NCBI RefSeq assembly: GCF_017743975.1
Contig: NZ_JAGHRC010000002.1
Span: 682,001 to 746,000 of the forward strand
Length of the DNA: 64,000 nt
From: Ruegeria sp. R14_0
GTDB taxonomy: Bacteria; Pseudomonadota; Alphaproteobacteria; Rhodobacterales; Rhodobacteraceae
Reading direction: 5' to 3'
The position numbers were made by a program, and so were the translations under genes. The notes beneath the pieces are model-generated. The model did not search any database. It was not told the origin of the DNA and worked only from the letters and a program-made list of their open reading frames with translations. Below, piece by piece: positions 8,258 to 16,151 of the stretch (position 1 is its first letter; each line of letters begins with the position of its first letter).

Positions 8258-9484
8258 TCAGATCACGAACTGTGCCAGTGTTTCGTCTTCGGTGATGTCG
8301 GTATAGGTAAACCCCGCATCGTCCAGATGCGCGAACAGGCGCACGAAATTCTCGGGCTTGCGGGTTTCGATACCGATCAGGACCGAGCCAAAATTGCGCG
8401 CCGATTTCTTCATGTATTCGAACCGCGCGATATCGTCCTCGGGACCCAGAATACCCAGAAACTCTTTCAACGCGCCGGGGCGTTGTGGCAGGCGCAGAAT
8501 GAAGTACTTTTTGACCCCAGAATAGCGCTGTGCGCGTTCCTTGACCTCGGGCAAACGTTCAAAATCGAAATTCCCGCCCGAAGTGACGCAAACAACGGTC
8601 TTTCCGCGAATAAAGCTTTGAATATCGCCCAGCGCCTCGATCGCCAGAGCGCCCGCCGGTTCCAGAACGATGCCTTCGACATTCAGCATTTCAATCATCG
8701 TGGTGCAGATTCGGTCTTCGGACAGGACCAGCACGTCGGACAAGTGGCGGGATTTCAGCAGCTCGAACGGCGTTGCACCGATCCGACCAACTGCCGCGCC
8801 ATCGACAAAACTGTCGACGTGATCCAGCGACACCGGATGCCCTGCCGCCAGAGCCGCGCGCAAACAGGCCCCGCCGTTCGGTTCGACAAAAAGGCAATGG
8901 GTGCGATCGCCAAACCACGTTGCAACACCGGATGACATGCCACCACCGCCGACCGGCAACAGGACATGGTCGGGCATACGACCCAACTGTTCTTCAATTT
9001 CGACCGCCAATGAGGCTTGGCCTTCGATCACATCCTCATCGTCAAACGGCGACAGGAAGTGCCCGCCCTGCTGGGCACACCAGCCCTGGGCCGCGGCCAG
9101 CGTGTCATCGAAGTAGTCCCCGGTCAGGTGGATCTCGATATTGTCGCCGCCGAAAATGCGCGTTTTCTGGATTTTCTGTTGCGGCGTTGTCACCGGCATG
9201 AAGATCACACCGCGCACGTCAAGGTGCTTGCACATATAGGCCACGCCCTGAGCATGGTTTCCCGCGCTTGCGCAAACGAACAGCTTTTGGCCCTGCTGCT
9301 TGCGCATCGCATTGAACGCGCCGCGGATCTTGTACGACCGCACCGGGCTTAGGTCTTCGCGCTTTAGCCAGATATCGGCCCCGTAGCGGTCAGACAGATG
9401 GGCATTCCGCTGCAGAGGCGTTGCCGGAAACACAGAGCGCATCGCCTGTTCGGCAGCGCGGGCGCGGGTCATGAAGTCAGTCAT
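8258..9484 (-). CDS. ilvA: Threonine ammonia-lyase (threonine dehydratase)
   Basis: The 408-residue product converts threonine to 2-oxobutanoate and ammonia, the first step toward isoleucine. The PLP-binding lysine is K52 in SPVRSYKIRGAFNAM, and the phosphate-gripping glycine loop GGGGMSSG is at 179-186. A single C-terminal ACT-like regulatory domain starts near 328 (KKYFILRLPQRPGALKEF), giving the short biosynthetic form. It is monocistronic here, with 105 bp to the glycosyltransferase start. Serine dehydratase activity of the same fold is the alternative. Confidence 0.93.
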   Translation of the reverse strand: MTDFMTRARAAEQAMRSVFPATPLQRNAHLSDRYGADIWLKREDLSPVRSYKIRGAFNAMRKQQGQKLFVCASAGNHAQGVAYMCKHLDVRGVIFMPVTTPQQKIQKTRIFGGDNIEIHLTGDYFDDTLAAAQGWCAQQGGHFLSPFDDEDVIEGQASLAVEIEEQLGRMPDHVLLPVGGGGMSSGVATWFGDRTHCLFVEPNGGACLRAALAAGHPVSLDHVDSFVDGAAVGRIGATPFELLKSRHLSDVLVLSEDRICTTMIEMLNVEGIVLEPAGALAIEALGDIQSFIRGKTVVCVTSGGNFDFERLPEVKERAQRYSGVKKYFILRLPQRPGALKEFLGILGPEDDIARFEYMKKSARNFGSVLIGIETRKPENFVRLFAHLDDAGFTYTDITEDETLAQFVI

Positions 9485-9542
9485 GACGGTTTCACTGCCG
9501 CATCACTGCCGAAAGGGCAAGGAATACATCTGTGTACCCAAC

Positions 9543-10310
9543 TCAGGTGAGTTGGCGCTTTTCGACAAAGAGCCCGTACATGGTGGTGAAAAGGCTGACA
9601 TTGATCATCGGAAGAACCAGCGTTCCAAAGAACACCATCAGCAAGACACCCAAGACCGGAATGAACACGAGAGCCGAGAAAACAAGCTGCACAAGCATTT
9701 GAAACAAAAAGGTCACGACCAGCAGAACCAATATGGAACCCGAGATGCCCGTTGTGCTGTTCCAGGCCTCGGAAATTGTGATGGGGTTACCTATCGCAGC
9801 TGCAGGCAAGATGATCGACAACCTGTAGAAACATACAATCAGAAAAACCGCATAAACCGCCGTCAGAATGATCGACAAACCTGCCAAACCCTGGCCCAGA
9901 ACTGCGAAAACCAAACCCATTGGCAACCACGCAATGGCCAGAAGAATACCCAGCATCAGAATACGTCCCAAATAGGCAAGAATTCTGTCAAATCTGAAGG
10001 TCGGAAGAATACCGCTTGGGTATTCTTCAAGCAGGATGAAGCGGTGCCAGGAAACGGCGATCCAGAACATCGTGACAAAGATCACCACAACCAGACCCAG
10101 AACAAACAGGAACACAGATGCCGCAGACGTGCCCGCAGGCAATCCTTCGGCGCTGTCATCAAGCGCCTCCAACGGTATCCCGGAAACCATGAACAAGCCC
10201 ACGATAAGCGCAGTGGCAATCAAAGCGGGACCAATTGTGATCTGCAAAACCTGTTTGAGGTTTCCAAAAACCATCCGAACCGAATGGACGAAAATCTGCC
10301 AACCCAACAT
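9543..10310 (-). CDS. Multi-pass membrane protein of unknown function
   Basis: A strongly hydrophobic protein of 255 residues from the ATG at 10310, with about six membrane segments. A TTG eight codons upstream (10334) is a possible longer start, but an AGAAGGG ribosome site sits between the two and favours the ATG. The N-terminal part before the first membrane helix contains a short amphipathic stretch, and the C-terminus ends in a charged EKRQLT. I recognise no catalytic motif or transporter signature. It lies between ilvA and the divergent argG, with no operon partner. Confidence 0.75.
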   Translation of the reverse strand: MLGWQIFVHSVRMVFGNLKQVLQITIGPALIATALIVGLFMVSGIPLEALDDSAEGLPAGTSAASVFLFVLGLVVVIFVTMFWIAVSWHRFILLEEYPSGILPTFRFDRILAYLGRILMLGILLAIAWLPMGLVFAVLGQGLAGLSIILTAVYAVFLIVCFYRLSIILPAAAIGNPITISEAWNSTTGISGSILVLLVVTFLFQMLVQLVFSALVFIPVLGVLLMVFFGTLVLPMINVSLFTTMYGLFVEKRQLT

Positions 10311-10452
10311 CCGAAAACTGCCCTTCTCAACCAATTGTTGTTTTGTATACGAATGTTTCAGCGCAATTCGCGCCCTGCGTCAACGCTGATAACTTGCCCC
10401 CGCGTCCAAAACCCGCTAGGGGCCAGTCGTTCTACGCATAAAGGGAAGTCAG

Positions 10453-11679
10453 ATGTCCGCGCCCAAGAAAGTTGTTCTGGCCTATTCCGGTGGCCTTGAT
10501 ACCTCGATCATTCTGAAATGGCTGCAGACCGAGTATGGCTGTGAGGTCGTTACCTTCACCGCCGATCTGGGTCAGGGTGAGGAACTGGAACCCGCCCGCC
10601 AAAAGGCCGAAATGCTGGGGATCAAACCTGAGAACATTTATATCGAGGACATCCGCGAAGAATTCGTGCGCGACTTTGTTTTTCCAATGTTCCGCGCCAA
10701 CGCGCAGTACGAAGGCCTTTACCTGCTGGGCACCTCGATCGCGCGACCGCTGATTTCCAAACGTCTGGTCGAGATCGCCAAAGAAACCGGTGCCGATGCC
10801 GTGGCGCATGGCGCAACTGGCAAGGGCAACGACCAGGTGCGGTTTGAACTGGCTGCCTATGCTCTGAACCCCGACATTAAGGTGATCGCGCCGTGGCGTG
10901 AGTGGGACCTGACCAGCCGGACGCGTCTGTTGGAATGGGCCGAAGCGCATCAGATTCCGATCGCCAAGGACAAGCGCGGTGAGGCGCCCTTCTCGGTCGA
11001 TGCCAACCTGCTGCACACCTCGTCCGAGGGCAAGGTTCTGGAAGACCCGGCCGATATGGCACCCGATTATGTCTATCAGCGCACCGTTCACCCCGAGGAC
11101 GCGCCGAATGAGCCCGAATTCATCGAAATCGGCTTTGAAAAAGGCGACGCGGTCAGCATCAATGGCGAGGCGATGAGCCCGGCCACGATCCTGACCAAGC
11201 TGAACGAATACGGCGGCAAGCACGGCATTGGTCGTCTGGACCTGGTCGAAGGCCGGTTCGTTGGTATGAAATCGCGCGGCATCTATGAAACACCCGGCGG
11301 CACCATCTTGTTGGAAGCGCATCGCGGAATTGAATCCATCACCATGGACCGCGGCGCGATGCACCTGAAAGACCAGCTGATGCCGCAATATGCCGAGCTG
11401 ATCTATAACGGCTTCTGGTACTCGCCCGAGCGGGAAATGCTGCAGGCCGCGATCGACAAATCTCAGGAACACGTCACCGGCACCGTCCGTGTGAAACTGT
11501 ACAAAGGTCTGGCCTCGACCGTCGGCCGCTGGTCCGATCACTCGCTGTATTCCGAAGAGCACGTCACCTTCGAAGATGACGCCGGTGCGTATGATCAGAA
11601 AGACGCCGCGGGCTTTATCCAGCTGAACGCCCTGCGTCTGAAACTGCTGGCTTCACGGGAAAAGCGCCTGTCCAAGTAA
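10453..11679 (+). CDS. argG: Argininosuccinate synthase
   Basis: The 408-residue enzyme joins citrulline and aspartate, using ATP, in arginine synthesis. The ATP-pyrophosphatase P-loop SGGLDTS is at residues 12-18. Length and colinearity are normal for the family from the GDTSII region through the C-terminal oligomerisation helix. It starts at ATG 10453 after a GGGAAG ribosome site and is followed 22 bp after its stop by a strong intrinsic terminator, so it is its own transcription unit. A 376-codon open frame on the opposite strand is a composition artefact. Confidence 0.97.
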   Translation: MSAPKKVVLAYSGGLDTSIILKWLQTEYGCEVVTFTADLGQGEELEPARQKAEMLGIKPENIYIEDIREEFVRDFVFPMFRANAQYEGLYLLGTSIARPLISKRLVEIAKETGADAVAHGATGKGNDQVRFELAAYALNPDIKVIAPWREWDLTSRTRLLEWAEAHQIPIAKDKRGEAPFSVDANLLHTSSEGKVLEDPADMAPDYVYQRTVHPEDAPNEPEFIEIGFEKGDAVSINGEAMSPATILTKLNEYGGKHGIGRLDLVEGRFVGMKSRGIYETPGGTILLEAHRGIESITMDRGAMHLKDQLMPQYAELIYNGFWYSPEREMLQAAIDKSQEHVTGTVRVKLYKGLASTVGRWSDHSLYSEEHVTFEDDAGAYDQKDAAGFIQLNALRLKLLASREKRLSK

Positions 11680-11701
11680 CTCGGATCATCACTGCAAAGA
11701 C

Positions 11702-11736
11702 AAACCCGGTGGCCACGGCCTGCCGGGTTTTTCTTT
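11702..11736 (+). terminator. Intrinsic terminator of argG
   Basis: AAACCCGG (11702-11709) pairs with CCGGGTTT (11723-11730) around a 13-base loop that is itself GC-rich, followed by a T-rich tail (TTCTTT). It lies directly after the argG stop and isolates it from the SCP2 gene. Confidence 0.85.
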
Positions 11737-11828
11737 GCCTACGCGCGACTGTCAGTTCCAGTAGCGTCATCCTTGCCAGTTTCACCTGTTTTTATTTACG
11801 CAAAGGTCAACAGGGAAAAGGGAACACC

Positions 11829-12110
11829 ATGCTTCAGGACATCGCTGACGGAATCCAAAAGGGTTTGAACGGTAAGACATTTGATGGCTCGCTCAAGTTC
11901 GATTGCGGCGACGATGGGGTGATCGTTCTGATGGACAATCAGGCCACCACACAAGATCAGGATACCGATTGTACGATCCGTATTTCACAGGAAAACCTGA
12001 CCAAGCTGCTGACCGGCAAGCTGAACCCGATGACGGGCGTGGCGCTGGGTAAGCTCAAGATTTCGGGCAATATGGGCGTGGCGATGAAGCTGGGGCAGCT
12101 GCTGGGCTAA
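11829..12110 (+). CDS. SCP2 sterol-binding domain protein
   Basis: A 93-residue protein that is almost entirely an SCP2 domain, a hydrophobic-pocket fold that binds lipids or acyl chains. The typical pattern is visible: D-GVIVL strand, DCTIRISQENLTKLLTGKLNP and the closing helix GNMGVAMKLGQLL. The ATG at 11829 follows a GGGAAAAGGG ribosome site; an in-frame upstream extension to 11709 would place the start within the argG terminator and is not used. Ligand and role in bacteria are unknown for these small stand-alone forms. Confidence 0.9.
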   Translation: MLQDIADGIQKGLNGKTFDGSLKFDCGDDGVIVLMDNQATTQDQDTDCTIRISQENLTKLLTGKLNPMTGVALGKLKISGNMGVAMKLGQLLG

Positions 12111-12208
12111 GCGCCGATAAACTCGTCTCACCAGCGCGTGACAAACGATGTCAGCGGATTGCAACAGCCAAAAAGTCCGGGCAGCCTGATCCCAGAAGGA
12201 GATCTGCC

Positions 12209-12880
12209 ATGAACCGGACTGCTTACCTCGATTTCTTTAAACCTACGCTTCTGTTTGTCCTTATTGCGCTTGCCGCGATGTTGCGCGCCCTGCCCGCGCC
12301 TGCCGCAGGCACGGAAACCCTGACGGTTGCCGGAGGATGTTTTTGGTGTGTCGAATCCGACTTTGAATCCGTACCCGGCGTGATTGGGGCCGTCTCGGGC
12401 TATACCGGCGGTAAATCGGCCAATCCGACCTATGATCAGGTTTCCAAAGGGGGCACCGGCCACTACGAGGCCGTTCAGATCACGTTCGATCCGGCCCGCG
12501 TTTCCCGGGAAACGTTGCTGAACATGTTCTTCCGCTCGGTCGATCCAACGGATGCGGGCGGTCAGTTCTGCGACCGCGGCGACAGCTATCGCACGGCAAT
12601 ATTCGTCTCTAACGCTGGGGAAAAGACGCTGGCGCAAAAGGCTAAGGCCAATGCACAGCAGGCCTTGGGTCAGACCGTTGTCACTCCAATTCTGGACGCA
12701 GGTGCCTTTTATCCGGCCGAGGCTTACCACCAGGACTACTACAAAGGTGACAAGCTGGTGCTGACGCGCTTTGGGCCCAAACGTCAGAAGAACGCGTACA
12801 AAGCCTACCGCAAGGCCTGCGGACGCGACGCACGTGTCAAGCAACTGTGGGGCAGCAACGCACCCTTTGTCGGATCCTAA
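12209..12880 (+). CDS. msrA: Exported peptide methionine sulfoxide reductase A
   Basis: The 223-residue product is MsrA, which reduces the S-epimer of methionine sulfoxide in proteins. The catalytic site GGCFWCVE is present with the nucleophile C44. An N-terminal hydrophobic stretch (14-30) ending in PAPAAG looks like a cleavable signal peptide, so this copy probably works in the periplasm. A resolving cysteine (KACGRD) lies near the C-terminus. The start follows a GAAGGAG ribosome site. Its last 4 bp overlap the end of the convergent sugar kinase. No msrB or electron-donor gene sits next to it. Confidence 0.95.
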   Translation: MNRTAYLDFFKPTLLFVLIALAAMLRALPAPAAGTETLTVAGGCFWCVESDFESVPGVIGAVSGYTGGKSANPTYDQVSKGGTGHYEAVQITFDPARVSRETLLNMFFRSVDPTDAGGQFCDRGDSYRTAIFVSNAGEKTLAQKAKANAQQALGQTVVTPILDAGAFYPAEAYHQDYYKGDKLVLTRFGPKRQKNAYKAYRKACGRDARVKQLWGSNAPFVGS

Positions 12881-13749
12881 GTGAAACGGGCCTCAAGCAC
12901 CTCTTTGAGGTCCGGGATCACATCCGCCGTACCGTGCCGCGTGACCATCAGGGCCGCGGCACGATTTGCTTGTGAGATGGCCTGAGGCATCGGCAGCCCC
13001 CGATCCATACCGGCCAGAACATAGCCCGTGAAGGTGTCCCCCGCACCGGTCGTATCCACGGCTTTTACCTTGTGCGCCGGAATCTCCAGCACCTCGCCAT
13101 CTTTGGGAAGATACCGTGCACCTTTCGACCCTAGCGTCACCAGAACATGCTGTACCGGCAGATCGGATACCGACAATCCCGTGCTTTCACGCAGCTGTTC
13201 CGCCTCTACCTCGTTCAGGATCAGAAAGTCGAGATAGGGCAAGACGGCCTGTACCGCATCGGCCTGAAACGGTGCCGCGGCATAGCAGACGGTCAATCCC
13301 AAATCGCGTCCCATGCGGGCAGCCTCGACCTGAGCGTTGGTTTCGTTCTGCATAACAAGCAGATCGCCCGGAACAGCCTGCGACAGCGCCTGACCCAGCT
13401 GATCCTGCGCGATGGCGTGGTTCGCTCCGGGATACAGAATGATCTGGTTTTCGCCCTCAGCGTCCACGGCAATGATGGCGTGACCTGTCGGCACGCCGAC
13501 CTGCGCGATGAACCGCGTGTCGACGCCATATTCGGTCATGCGATCCAGCGCCCAGCGCCCATCCGACCCAATGCCACCAATATGCGCCACCCGGGATCCG
13601 GCCCGCGCCGCAGCGACGGACATGTTCGCGCCTTTTCCGCCCAGAAACCGCTCAAGGTTCAGGGCGGCCAGGGTTTCACCGGCACTGGGCAGATGCGGCA
13701 GGCCATAGACCATATCCGCATTGATCGAGCCTAGGTTCCAGATCGTCAC
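12877..13749 (-). CDS. PfkB-family carbohydrate kinase (ribokinase-like)
   Basis: A 290-residue sugar kinase of the PfkB family. The N-terminal substrate motif GGKGANMSVAAARAG (about 38-52) and the C-terminal DTTGAGDTFTG with the catalytic aspartate identify the family. Ribokinase is the closest assignment, but no ribose transporter or regulator is nearby, so the sugar is uncertain. It ends against msrA (4 bp overlap) and starts 3 bp after the end of the malic enzyme gene, with which it may be co-transcribed. Confidence 0.88.
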   Translation of the reverse strand: MTIWNLGSINADMVYGLPHLPSAGETLAALNLERFLGGKGANMSVAAARAGSRVAHIGGIGSDGRWALDRMTEYGVDTRFIAQVGVPTGHAIIAVDAEGENQIILYPGANHAIAQDQLGQALSQAVPGDLLVMQNETNAQVEAARMGRDLGLTVCYAAAPFQADAVQAVLPYLDFLILNEVEAEQLRESTGLSVSDLPVQHVLVTLGSKGARYLPKDGEVLEIPAHKVKAVDTTGAGDTFTGYVLAGMDRGLPMPQAISQANRAAALMVTRHGTADVIPDLKEVLEARFT

Positions 13750-13752
13750 GGC

Positions 13753-16008
13753 TTATCCAATATCGCAAGCGGCCAGAATGGCCATGTTCAGGATGTCATT
13801 CGCGGTCGACACGGTCGAGCAAATCTGGATCGGCTTGTCGATACCCGAAAGGATCGGGCCAATGACTGTGGCCTCACCCATCTCTTGCATCAGCTTGGTC
13901 GAGATCGAGGCCGAGTGGCGCGCAGGCACGATCAGGATATTGGCCGGCCCTGTCAGGCGTGAGAACGGATAAGCCTCTTGCTGATCGACGTTCAGCGCAA
14001 CGTCCACGGTCATCTCACCTTCGTACTCAAAGTCGACACCGCGTTGGTCCAGAACCTCAGGCGCGACATGCATCTTCTCGGCACGCTCGGACACCGGATA
14101 GCCAAAGGTCGAGAAGCTGACAAAAGCCACACGCGGTTCCAGACCCATGTGCCGGGCGACTGCGGCGGACCGTTCCGCGATGTTGGCCAAATCGTTTTCG
14201 TCCGGCCATTCATGCACCAACGTATCGCCGATCAGAACGATACGGCCCTTGTGCAGCAACGCAGTCACGCCAACCGCACCATGTTCGGCATCAGCATCAA
14301 AGACATGATTGATCCGGTCCAACACATGCGCGGACTTACGTGTGGCGCCTGAGACCATGCCATCGGCGTGACCGTGCGCCAGCATCAGCGATGAGAATAC
14401 GTGGCGATCCGTTGCCGCAAGTCGGTGAATGTCCTTGCGGTCAAACCCCCTGCGCTGAAGTCGCTTGTACAGGAAGTCTTTGTAAGTATCGAGGTGCGTG
14501 GTCGTGGCGGCGTTAATCACTTCCAACTCGCGCACCGCGTCGCCCAGACCGGCGGCTTCCAGCTTTTCCTTGACATCGTCAGGGCGGCCAACGACCAGCG
14601 CTTTGCCAAATCCGGAACGCTGATACATCACCGCTGCGCGCAAGACGCGGGGATCGTCGCCCTCAGCAAAGATCATCCGGCTTTGGGCGGCACGGGCACG
14701 GGCGTTCAGGCCGCGCAGGATGCTGGCGGTCGGATCCATGCGGGATTTCAGGCTCAGCTCGTACGCATCCATGTCGATGATCGGACGCCGAGCCGCACCG
14801 GTATCCATCCCCGCCTTGGCGACGGCGGGCGGAATACGGTGGATCAGACGCGGATCGAACGGGGTTGGGATGATGTAATCCCGGCCAAACGTCAGCGACT
14901 TGCCATAGGCCATCGCAACCTCATCCGGCACATCCTCGCGCGCCAGATTGGCCAGCGCATGGGCGCAGGCTATCTTCATTTCGTCGTTGATGGCGCGGGC
15001 GTGAATATCCAAAGCGCCACGGAACAGGTAGGGGAAACCCAACACGTTGTTCACCTGGTTCGGATAGTCGCTGCGTCCGGTAGCGACGATGGCATCAACA
15101 CGTACTTCGTGCGCTTCTTCCGGAGTAATCTCTGGATCCGGGTTCGCCATCGCAAAAATCACCGGATTGTCAGCCATGCTGGCAACCATATCCTGTGTGA
15201 CCGCCCCTTTGACCGACACGCCAAGGAAGACGTCCGCGTCTTTCATTGCGTCTTCCAGAGTCCGCAGATCAGTGGTGATGGCATGCGCCGACTTCCACTG
15301 GTTCATACCCTCGGTCCGGCCCTGATAGATTACACCCTTGGTGTCGCAGACAATGCAGTTCTCGTGTCGCGCGCCCATCGCTTTGAGCAGTTCGATACAG
15401 GCAATACCCGCAGCACCCGCCCCGTTCAGAACGATCTTCACATCCTCGATCTTCTTGCCCGAAATGCGCAGCGCGTTCAGCAATCCCGCCGCACAAATCA
15501 CCGCTGTACCATGCTGATCGTCATGGAAGACAGGAATATCCATCTCTTCCTTCAGACGCTGTTCGATGATGAAACACTCCGGCGCCTTGATGTCTTCGAG
15601 GTTGATGCCCCCAAAAGTCGGCCCCATCAGGCGCACGGCGCGGCAGAACTCATCCGGATCTTCGGTGTCCAACTCGATATCGATCGAGTTCACGTCGGCG
15701 AACCGTTTGAACAGGACAGATTTCCCCTCCATCACCGGTTTTGAGCCCAGCGCGCCCAGATTGCCAAGGCCCAGAACCGCGGTCCCGTTCGAGATCACCG
15801 CCACCAGGTTGCCCTTGTTGGTATAGTCATAGGCCGTCTCGGGCGCTTCGGCGATGGCTTCACATGGAACAGCGACGCCGGGACTGTAGGCCAGCGACAG
15901 ATCGCGCTGCGTGGTCATGGGAACGGTGGCCTGCACCTCCCACTTGCCGGGGGTCGGGTCGAGGTGAAAGGCCAGCGCCTCTTCTTTAGTGATCTTCGCT
16001 TTGGGCAT
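13753..16008 (-). CDS. maeB: NADP-dependent malic enzyme with phosphotransacetylase-like domain
   Basis: This 751-residue MaeB-type enzyme decarboxylates malate to pyruvate and makes NADPH. The malic enzyme part (about 1-420) has the catalytic-region motif NGTAVLGLGNLGALGSKPVMEGK and the nucleotide-binding LNGAGAAGIACIELLKAMG. The C-terminal 320 residues are a phosphotransacetylase-like domain, regulatory in this family. The start is the ATG at 16008 (MPKAKITKEEALAFH); a frame extending 24 codons upstream is not used. It is divergent from mutS across about 140 bp. Confidence 0.95.
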   Translation of the reverse strand: MPKAKITKEEALAFHLDPTPGKWEVQATVPMTTQRDLSLAYSPGVAVPCEAIAEAPETAYDYTNKGNLVAVISNGTAVLGLGNLGALGSKPVMEGKSVLFKRFADVNSIDIELDTEDPDEFCRAVRLMGPTFGGINLEDIKAPECFIIEQRLKEEMDIPVFHDDQHGTAVICAAGLLNALRISGKKIEDVKIVLNGAGAAGIACIELLKAMGARHENCIVCDTKGVIYQGRTEGMNQWKSAHAITTDLRTLEDAMKDADVFLGVSVKGAVTQDMVASMADNPVIFAMANPDPEITPEEAHEVRVDAIVATGRSDYPNQVNNVLGFPYLFRGALDIHARAINDEMKIACAHALANLAREDVPDEVAMAYGKSLTFGRDYIIPTPFDPRLIHRIPPAVAKAGMDTGAARRPIIDMDAYELSLKSRMDPTASILRGLNARARAAQSRMIFAEGDDPRVLRAAVMYQRSGFGKALVVGRPDDVKEKLEAAGLGDAVRELEVINAATTTHLDTYKDFLYKRLQRRGFDRKDIHRLAATDRHVFSSLMLAHGHADGMVSGATRKSAHVLDRINHVFDADAEHGAVGVTALLHKGRIVLIGDTLVHEWPDENDLANIAERSAAVARHMGLEPRVAFVSFSTFGYPVSERAEKMHVAPEVLDQRGVDFEYEGEMTVDVALNVDQQEAYPFSRLTGPANILIVPARHSASISTKLMQEMGEATVIGPILSGIDKPIQICSTVSTANDILNMAILAACDIG

Positions 16009-16151
16009 GGAATGGGTCGTTTCTTTACATCTGCGGGACTTTCGCCTCATAGCGCAGGCGCGCGCTTGTCTCAACGACAATACTTTTCACCTTTCGTCCA
16101 GAAGGGTGGATTTGTAAGGTCGCGACCGGAATACGCCAGAAGGGGGCCACC

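Noticed and set aside
10432..11562. A 376-codon frame antisense to argG
   Set aside because: Long antisense frames arise from GC-rich codon bias; argG is certain and this frame shows no family motif.
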